From an uncultured bacterium (lineage in GTDB: Bacteria > Vulcanimicrobiota > Xenobia > Xenobiales > Xenobiaceae), in contig CAKUDB010000021.1 of the NCBI GenBank assembly GCA_934644775.1, positions 1-47,753 of the forward strand: a DNA stretch of 47,753 nt, in the 5' to 3' direction. Made by a program: the position numbers and the translations under genes. Shown in pieces: positions 32,007-40,748 of this stretch (position 1 is its first letter; each line of letters starts with the position of its first letter). The notes under the pieces are model-generated. The model was not told the DNA's origin. It did no database searches and saw nothing but the letters and a program-made list of their open reading frames with translations.

Positions 32007-34064
32007 CTACAAATGTTTGCGCCCTTGATGGCGAGCTGTACCTACAGCATCATAAATCATCATGCGCAACTGATCAGGAACCATTTCCGGCCCTTTATCT
32101 TGCATAGCTTTACCCAAAGCTAAGGCTAAACCAGGCTTAGAAGCCACTCTAATGGCTCGTTTAATTAAATCTTTGGATTTTTCTCCCTTTTTACCACCTT
32201 GAGGAGCTGGCCCGGCTATCTTACGGAAGACGTCTTTATAATCATATTCACTTTCCCAGAAGCAATTTTCGATATCTACTTCTTTAAGAACTGTAATTCT
32301 ACCTAAACCAGCAGCCTCAGCATAAGGCTTGGCCAATTTTCCGTAAGTGTGTCCAGCTTTGTCTCCATCGGCTAAAAGATGCCAACTAATTCCCAATTCG
32401 TTAGCCAAATTGGCCAGAGGGGCCAAACCACATTGGGCAAATTCGACCAGTTCAATACCCTCACTCCAAAGATCAAAGCCTAAGACTCTGGCGATCTCTG
32501 GCAATAACCAGCATTCGGTTTCACCTTCAACCAACAGCCAAAAACGCATAAATAAGGCAGCTCCACGCCTAATACGCAAGTGATAAGCTATACGACGCAG
32601 ATCGTTTATATGAATATGGCCGGAATTTACTTTATAAATACTAGCAATCCCCTCAGGAGAACGCACCATACGACGAATACCTGTTAAGGGGACAGCCGAA
32701 AGCAAATCGGAATTGTTAGTAGAAAGCAAGCGCTGAGGAGACATACGGTCGATTAAGCTCCATACCGACGTAAGCATAAGCGGATGCAAATAAGCTTCGG
32801 GATCTTCTATGGAAAGCAATGGATAATAGTCGCCATTACCGTTGTTGGCTTCGGAAAAACCTTGAGATTGCGCTTTAAAAAACGAATCGGCAAACGCCAA
32901 CATGGCTAAACTTCTGGCACCGGTACCGCGCAAGAGAGCACTAAAACGCTCGTAATCGTCGCGCTCACGTTTATCACCGTCTAAGAGCGGATTAAGCGTA
33001 GACATAGGCGCTTGCAATCTTTCCTTAATGATTCTACCGTCGCCTTTATGAGCCGAGAGAATTTGCGTGTAGCGATCTTGGCCGCGTTTCGAATCTTCGT
33101 CTTCGGAAAAATCACTGGCTTCATCAATGGCTGAATCGATACGCTCAGTCTCATTGTGTGAATTGTGAACCAAAATCTTTTCCAAATTATTTAAGTTGCT
33201 CTCCAATTCGTCACGATGATTAGCAATAAATTCTTGCGCAGAACATGGCGCATTTTCAGTCAATTCGGAATAAGCCTGACTAAAAAGTGAGTCTACTTTA
33301 TCTTGAGCCGGACGCTGCTCTTGGCCACTCCTAATAGGCGGAAGCAAGGCACCGGGACGAATACGTAAGAAAGGACACACAGTCTTTATCGTTTTTAAGT
33401 ACTCTAAAGAATCGGCCAAATCGATTGGCTGATGGCTGGCATCTTCAAAATGGTAATCGGTAGAAACTTGATTACCCTCGCGCCTAGCTTCTACACAAAG
33501 GTAAAAATTAAGCACTCTAGCTATACGACCGCCACGCATAAGCAAATCGCTCATAAAACGGTCGTCTCTAAATTTTTGCAAACTGGTGTAAGAGGCGCAG
33601 GCCTTTTCCTCTTGCAAAGCTCTGGCAGCTTCATCCTCAACAGAGAGATTGTCAGCTGCAGCTGTATGTTTATAAAGCTTACTGGCCTCGTCAGCTCGCA
33701 AAATCCGAGTATCGTTTTCTTCGCCTTCAATATGCTCTGAAGCCGAATACTTATCTGAAGCTTCAGCTTTATTGCCGGAGAAACTGCCTCCAAAACCAAT
33801 GACTATACGCATATACTTAGTTTGCAAATCTTCGGAAGAAGTATTAGTATAGTAAAATGTTTCACGATTGCGATGGAAGTCGGAGACATTTATGTCGAAG
33901 CCATCTTTAGGCACATTGCGCCCCAAAATAGCTTCTAAAGCGTTCAAAATACTGGACTTACCACAGCCATTTTCCCCGATCAGTACGGTGACGCGACTTT
34001 GGAAAGAAATTTCAACTTTTTTTATAGAACGAAAGTTCTCTATAAGTAAACTACGCACAAACAC
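32007..34064 (-). CDS. OLD-family ATP-dependent endonuclease (AAA ATPase with Toprim domain)
   Basis: 685 residues. The N-terminal SMC-like ATPase has Walker A GENGCGKSS (about 30-38) and, near 400-450, LLSIEDPEAYLHPLML, the signature-like and Walker B segment. The C-terminal Toprim domain starts LLVEGETECWLLPEIARVLG and continues LLADGDKAGHTYGKLA, giving the Glu and DxD-like metal positions. A long acidic, low-conservation insert fills about 95-350. Start is a GTG at 34064; another GTG lies two codons inside. It resembles stand-alone (class 1) OLD nucleases and E. coli YbjD. No UvrD-like helicase partner is adjacent, so a Gabija pair is unlikely. A role in DNA repair or phage exclusion is possible. 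Confidence 0.83.
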   Translation of the reverse strand: MFVRSLLIENFRSIKKVEISFQSRVTVLIGENGCGKSSILNALEAILGRNVPKDGFDINVSDFHRNRETFYYTNTSSEDLQTKYMRIVIGFGGSFSGNKAEASDKYSASEHIEGEENDTRILRADEASKLYKHTAAADNLSVEDEAARALQEEKACASYTSLQKFRDDRFMSDLLMRGGRIARVLNFYLCVEARREGNQVSTDYHFEDASHQPIDLADSLEYLKTIKTVCPFLRIRPGALLPPIRSGQEQRPAQDKVDSLFSQAYSELTENAPCSAQEFIANHRDELESNLNNLEKILVHNSHNETERIDSAIDEASDFSEDEDSKRGQDRYTQILSAHKGDGRIIKERLQAPMSTLNPLLDGDKRERDDYERFSALLRGTGARSLAMLAFADSFFKAQSQGFSEANNGNGDYYPLLSIEDPEAYLHPLMLTSVWSLIDRMSPQRLLSTNNSDLLSAVPLTGIRRMVRSPEGIASIYKVNSGHIHINDLRRIAYHLRIRRGAALFMRFWLLVEGETECWLLPEIARVLGFDLWSEGIELVEFAQCGLAPLANLANELGISWHLLADGDKAGHTYGKLAKPYAEAAGLGRITVLKEVDIENCFWESEYDYKDVFRKIAGPAPQGGKKGEKSKDLIKRAIRVASKPGLALALGKAMQDKGPEMVPDQLRMMIYDAVGTARHQGRKHL

Positions 34065-34214
34065 GCCCGCATTTTTCGCGATATTTTAGCCATTTGCCTT
34101 CTGCTAATCGTGAATGGGAAAAAAGAAGCTGGATAAAAAAGGCTTAGCTCAACTATTTACCTAATCCAAAATATAAGAAAACTAATAGGAACAACTGAAG
34201 GAAAGATATATTAA

Positions 34215-35267
34215 ATGCGTCAATTGCAGCTTTTAGAGCCAGGTAAAGTAGAGCTAAGAGAGGTTCCTATTCCTCAAGCTGGCCCTGGAGAGATAATATT
34301 AAAAATTCGAGCAGCTCTAACTTGCGGTACCGACTTGAAAACTTTTAGACGGGGCCATCCCAAATTTAACTTGCCTATGCCCTTTGGCCACGAATTTTCC
34401 GGTGATATAGTCGAAATAGGGATCGGCGGTGTTAAAGACTTTAAAATAGGCGATCCGGTTATGTTGGCTCCTACCGCTCCTTGTGGCCATTGTTATTATT
34501 GTAGACGCAACTTGGGCAATTTGTGCTCTTATACTATGGAAACGATGGTTCACGGTGGCTATGCTCAATATATAAAGATCCCCGCTCACGTAGCCCAAAT
34601 AAATCTTTTCCACAAACCGAGCCACTTAGACTATTTTGCCGCTGCCGCCTTAGAGCCGCTTTCCTGTGTCGTTTACGGCTCCTCTTTTATCGACATAAAA
34701 CCTGGAATAAGCAACGTCTTAATTATCGGAGCCGGCCCCATAGGTTTAATGTATATTCCAGTCATGAGGCTACTGGGAGCTAAACGTATAGTAGTTTTAG
34801 GCCGTCGCTCTTTACGCTTGCAAAGTGCCACCCAATTGGGAGCCGATATAGTTATTGATCAGAAATTATGCCCACCTGAGCCTAAAAAGCTCAAGACCGT
34901 CCTAAGCCAGGCCTTTCAAGGTGAAAATTGCGACATTGTTATCGAATGTACCGGCCAAATATCGGTCTGGGAAGATAGCCTAACTTTAGCTGACGAGGGA
35001 GCTCAGGTTATGCTCTTTGGCGGCTGCGCAGGCGGAACGACCTTTAAATTGCCGTTAGCTGAAATCACCAAACGTCATTTAACCATTAAAGGTGCTTTTC
35101 ATTTTATACCAGAATATGTGAAAAAGGCTTGTGATCTTATCTGCAGTAAAAGAATAGATATTTCCCCTATCATTAGCCAGAAAATGGGCCTATCACAATA
35201 TAATGAAATGATCAAAGAGTTGCTTAAAGGCGATAATATAAAGATCGGCATAGATCCTGATCTTTAA
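34215..35267 (+). CDS. Zinc-dependent medium-chain alcohol/polyol dehydrogenase
   Basis: 350 residues. Catalytic zinc ligands are in LTCGTDLKTF (Cys38 region), GHEFSGDIVEIG (His-Glu) and later EPLSCVV. The structural zinc loop PCGHCYYCRRNLGNLC keeps four Cys. The cofactor fold shows VLIIGAGPIGLMYIPVMRLLGAKRIVVLGR. This matches the threonine/sorbitol dehydrogenase branch of MDR enzymes. The substrate is not deducible. Start ATG 34215 has AAGGA upstream. It is divergent from the OLD-family gene and convergent with ddl, isolated by a terminator. Confidence 0.88.
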   Translation: MRQLQLLEPGKVELREVPIPQAGPGEIILKIRAALTCGTDLKTFRRGHPKFNLPMPFGHEFSGDIVEIGIGGVKDFKIGDPVMLAPTAPCGHCYYCRRNLGNLCSYTMETMVHGGYAQYIKIPAHVAQINLFHKPSHLDYFAAAALEPLSCVVYGSSFIDIKPGISNVLIIGAGPIGLMYIPVMRLLGAKRIVVLGRRSLRLQSATQLGADIVIDQKLCPPEPKKLKTVLSQAFQGENCDIVIECTGQISVWEDSLTLADEGAQVMLFGGCAGGTTFKLPLAEITKRHLTIKGAFHFIPEYVKKACDLICSKRIDISPIISQKMGLSQYNEMIKELLKGDNIKIGIDPDL

Positions 35268-35280
35268 ACTGAAAACAAAC

Positions 35281-35328
35281 TGAAAAAGGCCCCCGTCTAG
35301 CCTTTAACAAAAGCGGGAGCCTTTTTCA
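35281..35328. terminator. Bidirectional terminator between the dehydrogenase and ddl
   Basis: Stem GAAAAAGGCCCCCG (from 35282) / CGGGAGCCTTTTTC (to 35327) with one mismatch; A and T runs at the outer ends suit both directions. It ends 5 bp before the ddl stop. Confidence 0.85.
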
Positions 35329-35332
35329 ACTT

Positions 35333-36439
35333 TTAGGGCTTAAAGAGCGTCCTTTTTTTATCATTGTAACGCTCGATAGCTAAATCGATTAAACGCTCTA
35401 AAAGTTGGCTATATTTTACACCGGAAGCTTCCCAAAGCTTGCTAAACATAGAAAACTGGGTAAAGCCGGGCAAAGTATTGACTTCATTAAGCCAAATATG
35501 GCCTTGAGAATCCATAAGGAAATCGATACGAGCTAAGCCATTTAAGTCTGCGGCAGTCCAAGCTTTTTGAGCCAGTCTTTTTATCTCTGTTACAGTTTCG
35601 CTCGGTAAGGGAGCCGGAATAAGAAGCTGCGGAGCACCGTCATTTTTATATTTGGTATTGTAATCGTAGAACTTGCTGGTATAAGTAATTTCACCAGGCA
35701 CAGAGCATTCCGGAGTATCGTTACCTATTACACCAATTTCAATTTCACGCGGACTCTGGCAAGCAGCCTCTACCAAGACCTTGCGGTCAAATTTAGCAGC
35801 TAAGACCAAAGATTTGCGCAGTTCTTCCTCAGTTTCGGCTTTAGTAATACCTACGCTTGAGCCGGCGTTAGAAGGCTTGACAAAACAAGGTAAGCCCGGC
35901 TTTTCGAGGGCCTTTTCTACACATTGATCCAAATTAGCTTCAATGGCAGAGCGCAACAGAGTGACGCTAGGTAAAACAGGCAAACCGTGATAGGCCCAAA
36001 CGTCTTTTATAACGGCTTTATCCATGCCAATAGCCGAAGCCAAAACGCCGTCTCCTACGTAAGGAATATCGGCCATTTCCAATAGTCCCTGAATAGTACC
36101 GTCTTCGCCGAAAGTGCCATGCAAAACGGGGAAAATTACCTCGAAATCGAGTTCTGATAATTGATGAGAATTACTTTTATACTCAGCTACTGAGCCCCCC
36201 TGATAACCGGGACGAATAACCGTTTCCCCTTCTTCACTATCCTCGACAAGACCATTATCTAAGGCTAATTTAGCCTGGGAACCGATTACCCAACGACCGT
36301 TGCGAGAGATACCGGCAAGAGAGACATTGTATTTGTCCGGGGACAGAGCTGCCGCTACAGAGCGGGCCGACAGCACACTTATTTCATGCTCGGCCGACTT
36401 TCCACCAAAGACGACCAAAATATTGAGTTTTTTATTCAT
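35333..36439 (-). CDS. ddl: D-alanine--D-alanine ligase
   Basis: 368 residues, ATP-grasp fold. Signature pieces are VVFGGKSAEHEISVLSARSV (9-28), FPVLHGTFGEDGTIQGLLEMADIPYVGDGVLASAIGMDK, LPCFVKPSNAGSSVGITKA, FYDYNTKYKNDGAPQLLIPAPLP and RIDFLMDSQGHIWLNEVNTLPGFTQFSMFSKL. The FYDYNTKY context, with Tyr at the position that separates D-Ala-D-Ala from D-Ala-D-Lac ligases, supports normal D-Ala-D-Ala production for peptidoglycan, hence vancomycin-sensitive-type precursors. It is a single gene on the minus strand, divergent from trmJ with about 240 bp between. Confidence 0.96.
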   Translation of the reverse strand: MNKKLNILVVFGGKSAEHEISVLSARSVAAALSPDKYNVSLAGISRNGRWVIGSQAKLALDNGLVEDSEEGETVIRPGYQGGSVAEYKSNSHQLSELDFEVIFPVLHGTFGEDGTIQGLLEMADIPYVGDGVLASAIGMDKAVIKDVWAYHGLPVLPSVTLLRSAIEANLDQCVEKALEKPGLPCFVKPSNAGSSVGITKAETEEELRKSLVLAAKFDRKVLVEAACQSPREIEIGVIGNDTPECSVPGEITYTSKFYDYNTKYKNDGAPQLLIPAPLPSETVTEIKRLAQKAWTAADLNGLARIDFLMDSQGHIWLNEVNTLPGFTQFSMFSKLWEASGVKYSQLLERLIDLAIERYNDKKRTLFKP

Positions 36440-36568
36440 AGCCGCACCTTGTTCTATAATTAGAGGCCCGAGCCTGCCGCTTAAGTTCTTTTTCTTTGTC
36501 TAATAAAGCAGGTTTTCAGCTAATATTTGCTAAAGTTGGCGGCCCGAGTTTGCGGCGACAATACTGAC

Positions 36569-36585
36569 ACTATTTGAAAAATAGT
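36569..36585. promoter_or_regulatory. Small palindrome between ddl and trmJ
   Basis: ACTATTT (36569-36575) GAA AAATAGT (36579-36585), a perfect 7-bp inverted repeat in the divergent ddl/trmJ promoter region. It could be an operator; no -10/-35 pair nearby is convincing. The rest of 36440-36683 holds no gene. Confidence 0.35.
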
Positions 36586-36683
36586 ACCGCTTAGTCTTGT
36601 CACTTCAGCTTTCGTTTATCTGACCAACCCCAAAAGGATAATCGACTTCCAGAGAAGTTTAAATTATTCATTCGCCCAAAAAA

Positions 36684-37436
36684 ATGTTAGAAGCCAAAGA
36701 TACTATCGTTGTTTTATGCCACCCCGAGGGTGAAGCCAATATGGGTGGAGCTGCCCGCTCTATGACTTGTTTTGGATTAAGTGAGCTTATTTTAGTTGCG
36801 CCACGCAAGCAACCTGGCCTTACCGCACAAAACTGGGCTTGCCACGGCTTAGAAGTATTGCAAGCAGCTAAACAAGTATCTACTTTAGAAGAAGCGCTTT
36901 CCGAGGTAAATTTTGCTTTCGGTTTTACCAGGCGCTATGGCAAAAAACGCCATAAACTTTTATCCTTACCAGACTTAAAAGGCGAATTAGATGCTCACGC
37001 TCAACCGGGCAAAGTAGCTTTAGTTTTTGGTAACGAAGAGTCAGGCCTATCTAATGAAGAATTGGAAGGCTGCCACCGCTTAGTGACAATTCCCAGCGAA
37101 GGCTCACTGAACCTTTCCCACTCAGTCTCTTTGGCTTTGTATGAGCTCTTCGGTCGCTCTCACAGTGTGCCCGGAACTCAACAGAAAAAGCTAGCTTCGG
37201 CCGATAAACGCCTCAAGTTAATGAAAGCTGTGGGCAATTATCTGGAAGAGATGGGCTATCCACCCCAACGCGGAGCCAGCAAATTAGAAGAAATTGCTAA
37301 ATTCAGCGATATTTTAGATCGAGCTCAGCTGGAAGATTGGGAAATAGGTTACATTGGCGGTATGTTTAAGCATCTTTACGTTAAATTTCAAGAATTACAA
37401 AGCCAAATCGACAGCCTTAAACAAGGACAACCTTAG
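36684..37436 (+). CDS. trmJ: tRNA (cytidine/uridine-2'-O-)-methyltransferase TrmJ-like (SPOUT)
   Basis: 250 residues. SPOUT motifs: HPEGEANMGGAARSMTCFGLSELILVAP (13-40, motif 1), LVFGNEESGLSNEEL (motif 2) and IPSEGSLNLSHSVSLALYELF (motif 3, the SAM-binding knot). The ~80-residue C-terminal helical extension (ADKRLKLMKAVGNYLEEMGYPP...) is typical of TrmJ, which methylates the 2'-OH of nucleotide 32 in tRNA. A related rRNA or tRNA 2'-O-methylase is the alternative. The start ATG lacks a clear Shine-Dalgarno. It is divergent from ddl. Confidence 0.88.
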   Translation: MLEAKDTIVVLCHPEGEANMGGAARSMTCFGLSELILVAPRKQPGLTAQNWACHGLEVLQAAKQVSTLEEALSEVNFAFGFTRRYGKKRHKLLSLPDLKGELDAHAQPGKVALVFGNEESGLSNEELEGCHRLVTIPSEGSLNLSHSVSLALYELFGRSHSVPGTQQKKLASADKRLKLMKAVGNYLEEMGYPPQRGASKLEEIAKFSDILDRAQLEDWEIGYIGGMFKHLYVKFQELQSQIDSLKQGQP

Positions 37437-37489
37437 ACAAAAAATAAATCGAAAGTAAGAAACAGTAAGGCTCGACTGTCATTATATAG

Positions 37490-37520
37490 TTGACACCTTT
37501 GTACAAGATTATTCTATACT
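37490..37520 (+). promoter_or_regulatory. Candidate sigma-70 promoter of the M13 peptidase gene
   Basis: Consensus -35 TTGACA (37490-37495) and TATACT (37515-37520) as -10, spaced 19 bp, which is longer than the optimal 17. About 55 bp remain to the ATG, with a GGAGG ribosome site at 37566-37570. Confidence 0.5.
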
Positions 37521-37574
37521 TATTGTTGTATATTTAACTTTTAGAAGAAAGAAAAAATCTGATATGGAGGCTAT

Positions 37575-39767
37575 ATGAATATCAATAAATGGAAAAAAGC
37601 AGCAGCTATGTGTGGCTTAATGTTGGCTACTATAGCTATCCAACCCGCTTATGCCAATACGACTCCTCAAGCCGGAGAATGTACTAAAAAAGCCGGTTGC
37701 TGCTGTACTAAAAACGCTTCAGCTTGCGCTAAAACCCAGACAACTTCCGATTGTGCCTGCCCTCAGGCTCAAGCTAGTTGTAGCACTAAGTCCCAAGCCC
37801 AAGCTAAGGCCGACTCCAGAACTAGCAGTGGTATAGCTGAGCAAGATTTCGATCGTTCGGTTAAGCCCAGCGACAATTTTTATGAGTATGCTATCGGTGG
37901 CTGGAAAAAGGCTAATCCTATTCCCGGCGATCAAGCTCGTTGGGGTACATTTACCATTTTAGCTGACAACAATTATAATATTTTACATGAAATTTTAGAA
38001 GAAGCTGCCGCCAACCCTAAGAGTGAGTTGGAAACTAAATTGGGTCGACTCTATAAGAGCGGTATGGACGAAAAAGCTCGCCAACAAGTGGGTATTGCTC
38101 CTTTAAAAAGCGAACTTAAAGCTGTTCAAGATATTAAAGATTCTACCGCCTTACTTGGTATGATCGCTTACCAGCACAGCCGAGGCTTGAATCCCTACTT
38201 TTGTCTAGATTCTGCTCAAGATGACAAAAACAGTAGTAAAATTGTAGCTACCATTTGGCAAGCTGGCTTAGGATTACCTGAGCGCGATTATTATATCCGC
38301 ACTGACAATCAATCCAAGCAATTGCGCTCTCAATATGTCAGCTTTATGACTAATATGTTTAAGCTGTCCGGCTACTCCGCTCGCGAAGCCCAGAAGGCAG
38401 CTCGCAATGTTATGGACATCGAAACTAGCTTGGCTAAGGCCTCTCTGCCTGCCGCCGAGATGCGCGATCCGCAAAAGATGTACCATATGATGAGTCAAGA
38501 CAATTTGGCCAATATTGTTCCGGCCATTGAATGGAAGAGTTACTATAAAACTATTGGACTCGACGTTCCCCAAGAAATTAACGTCACCGGCCCCGACTTT
38601 ATGAAGTCAGTCAATGCCCTTTTGGCCGATAAGTCTCTTTTAGCTAAACATAAAGACTACTTGGCCTGGAGAGTAATCTCTTCTGGCGCTCCTTACCTTA
38701 CCAAAGAGTTTGAAGAGTGCTCTTTCAATTTCTATAGCAAAACTTTGCGCGGCATTAAAGTTATGAAACCTCGCTGGAAGAGAGTTACTGGCGTCGTCGA
38801 TAAGTTGATGGGGCAAGGTTTGGGCCAACTTTATGTTAAGAGGGCCTTCCCTCCCGAAGCTAAGCAAAAAGTGCTAGATATGGTAAAGAATATCACCGCT
38901 TATATGGCCGAAGATATTCCTCGCTTAGACTGGATGAGCCAAACTACTAAGCAAGAAGCCCTGAAAAAGCTCCATGCTTTCCGAGCTAAAATCGGCTATC
39001 CCGACGTACCTCGCGATTATTCCAAGCTTACTATTACCGATTCTTATTACGAGAATATGCGCAACGCCGAGCGTTTCGAGAAGCAGCGCAGCTTAGCTAA
39101 GATCGGTAAGCCTATCGATCCTAATGATTGGTATATGAGCCCTCAAGAAGTCAACGCTTATTATGCTCCCAGCGATAACGAGATCGTCTTCCCGGCCGGC
39201 ATTTTGCAGCCTCCTTTCTTCGATCCTAAAGCTGATGATGCAACTAATTACGGCGGTATCGGTATGGTGATCGGCCATGAAATTAGTCACGGTTTCGACG
39301 ATCAAGGGGCTCAGTATGACGGTCAGGGCAACTTGCGCAATTGGTGGACAGCAGAAGATAAAGCTAAATTTGATAAGCTAACTAAAGGCGTAGAAGAGCA
39401 GTTTTCTTCTTATGTTGTCCAGGGACAGCATCTCAATGGCAAACTCGTTTTGGGTGAATCTATTGCCGATCTAAGTGGTTTAGCTCTCTCTTGGGGCGCT
39501 TATCAAAAGTCGCTTAACGGCAAGGAAGGCCCTATTATCAACGGCTATACCCCTGCTCAGCGCTTCTTCCTTAACTACGCTAAAATTTGGGCTATCAATA
39601 TTAGTCCCGAGATGGAAAAGCTGCAAATCAATACAGATCCGCACCCTACAGCCATGTGGCGCGTCAACGGCCCCCTCTCCAATATGGAAACCTTCTTCAA
39701 GGCTTTTGATATTCCTGAAGGCTCTCCCATGTGTCGCCCAGCTGATCAGCGCAATAAGATCTGGTAA
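37575..39767 (+). CDS. Exported M13-family (neprilysin/PepO-like) zinc metallopeptidase with Cys-rich linker
   Basis: 730 residues. A Sec signal peptide (MNINKWKKAAAMCGLMLATIAIQPAYA, cleavage about 27) is followed by a linker at 30-75 holding eight Cys (ECTKKAGCCCTKNASAC, SDCACPQAQASC), then the M13 domain starting DFDRSVKPSDNFYEYAIGGWKKANPIP. The zinc site is VIGHEISHGFDDQGAQYDG (HExxH at about 569) with the third ligand in GESIADLSGL (usually GENIAD; Ser for Asn). NAYYAPSDNEIVFPAGILQPPFF and the C-terminal INTDPHPTAMWRVNGPLSN...CRPADQRNKIW complete the family. It should act outside the cytoplasm on peptides up to a few kDa. AGGCT-spaced GGAGG precedes the ATG; own promoter and terminator. 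Confidence 0.95.
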   Translation: MNINKWKKAAAMCGLMLATIAIQPAYANTTPQAGECTKKAGCCCTKNASACAKTQTTSDCACPQAQASCSTKSQAQAKADSRTSSGIAEQDFDRSVKPSDNFYEYAIGGWKKANPIPGDQARWGTFTILADNNYNILHEILEEAAANPKSELETKLGRLYKSGMDEKARQQVGIAPLKSELKAVQDIKDSTALLGMIAYQHSRGLNPYFCLDSAQDDKNSSKIVATIWQAGLGLPERDYYIRTDNQSKQLRSQYVSFMTNMFKLSGYSAREAQKAARNVMDIETSLAKASLPAAEMRDPQKMYHMMSQDNLANIVPAIEWKSYYKTIGLDVPQEINVTGPDFMKSVNALLADKSLLAKHKDYLAWRVISSGAPYLTKEFEECSFNFYSKTLRGIKVMKPRWKRVTGVVDKLMGQGLGQLYVKRAFPPEAKQKVLDMVKNITAYMAEDIPRLDWMSQTTKQEALKKLHAFRAKIGYPDVPRDYSKLTITDSYYENMRNAERFEKQRSLAKIGKPIDPNDWYMSPQEVNAYYAPSDNEIVFPAGILQPPFFDPKADDATNYGGIGMVIGHEISHGFDDQGAQYDGQGNLRNWWTAEDKAKFDKLTKGVEEQFSSYVVQGQHLNGKLVLGESIADLSGLALSWGAYQKSLNGKEGPIINGYTPAQRFFLNYAKIWAINISPEMEKLQINTDPHPTAMWRVNGPLSNMETFFKAFDIPEGSPMCRPADQRNKIW

Positions 39768-39817
39768 ATTGCCATTAGTTGCCCTTATACTTAACTGATA
39801 TAGGCAACAATAATAAG

Positions 39818-39853
39818 AGAAGCGAATTGAGAAAGGTCCTCAGTTCGCTTCTT
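39818..39853 (+). terminator. Terminator after the M13 peptidase gene
   Basis: 14-bp stem AGAAGCGAATTGAG (39818-39831) / CTCAGTTCGCTTCT (39839-39852) with one G-T pair and a 7-nt loop, followed by TTACTTTAT. It also faces the convergent gene at 39937. Confidence 0.8.
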
Positions 39854-39936
39854 TACTTTATAACTAGATAGTAAAATAAATATCTATAACTATAGCATTC
39901 TTCCCCATAGCTCTAAATAAAAAGCTAAGGAAGAGC

Positions 39937-40662
39937 TTACTCTATCTTCCCAACAATTTGAGCACCCAAAGTTTGCATATGCTCAAAAAACAGGCAATTT
40001 AACAATTTTTCATCATGGGGAGTGGTATTGTTAGCCTGAGCAGTTTCGCAACTACAATCAAAAGTAGCAGCTGTATTTAAAGGTACTAGTAAATTCCAAG
40101 AACGACGGCGCGAAACTGAGTAAAAACTTAGGCCAGCTACCAAATGATATAAGCATAAATCGGTAACTCCGCCCATAACTACTATAGTATGCAGCTTTTC
40201 TAAAGTGAGTAAGTGATTGAGTAAAGAAGTATCAACAAGAGAACTAATCGATGATTTATTGATAATAACAAAATCTTTAGCACAATCTAAAGAAGTTAAA
40301 GCGTCTTCTAATTGACTTTCGGAACTACCCTTCAAACAATGGGACGGCCAAAGAGCAAATTCTGGACTATTTGGACTATGGGAATCACAAGTAAAAATTA
40401 AATGGCGTACTCCAGCGTTAGCCGCCTTTTTTATCGTTTGGGCGATATTAGGAACGATAGAAGCCATTTGTGGAGAGCTCATTAAACCTTGAGAGCAGAA
40501 TCCCTTAACAGCGTCCACGGTAATACAAGCAATATTTTGGGCTCCGCCCGCCTCTTTAATGAGTTTGTCCCAATTTAATGTCTTTTTTCGACTCTGTTCC
40601 ATGAAGTTGTATAAATACTGAAGATAGGGGCGACGTTCTTTCAAAAAATCTTCAAAACTCAT
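39937..40662 (-). CDS. Isochorismatase-family cysteine hydrolase, nicotinamidase-like
   Basis: 241 residues. The catalytic triad is visible: Asp50 in ACITVDAVKGFC, Lys136 in FVIINKSSIS and Cys170 in MGGVTDLCLYHLVAG. The segment FTCDSHSPNSPEFALWPSHCLKGSSESQL (90-118) matches the DxH metal site and PxHC region of nicotinamidases better than other family members. Nicotinamidase deamidates nicotinamide to nicotinate for NAD salvage. Support also comes from the divergent NAD kinase 86 bp away. AAAGGAGT precedes the ATG at 40662. Another amidase of the family is possible because the core motif VDAVKGF departs from the usual DxQxDF. Confidence 0.82.
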   Translation of the reverse strand: MSFEDFLKERRPYLQYLYNFMEQSRKKTLNWDKLIKEAGGAQNIACITVDAVKGFCSQGLMSSPQMASIVPNIAQTIKKAANAGVRHLIFTCDSHSPNSPEFALWPSHCLKGSSESQLEDALTSLDCAKDFVIINKSSISSLVDTSLLNHLLTLEKLHTIVVMGGVTDLCLYHLVAGLSFYSVSRRRSWNLLVPLNTAATFDCSCETAQANNTTPHDEKLLNCLFFEHMQTLGAQIVGKIE

Positions 40663-40748
40663 TATAATATAACTCCTTTTGGGTGCTCTTAAGAGGCCGC
40701 TTGTTGTATTATAGCTAAAAAAAAAATAATTTCCAGGAATATAAAAAA

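Noticed and set aside
32007..34064. GajA of a Gabija system
   Set aside because: No UvrD-like GajB helicase gene is adjacent; neighbours are mutM and an alcohol dehydrogenase.
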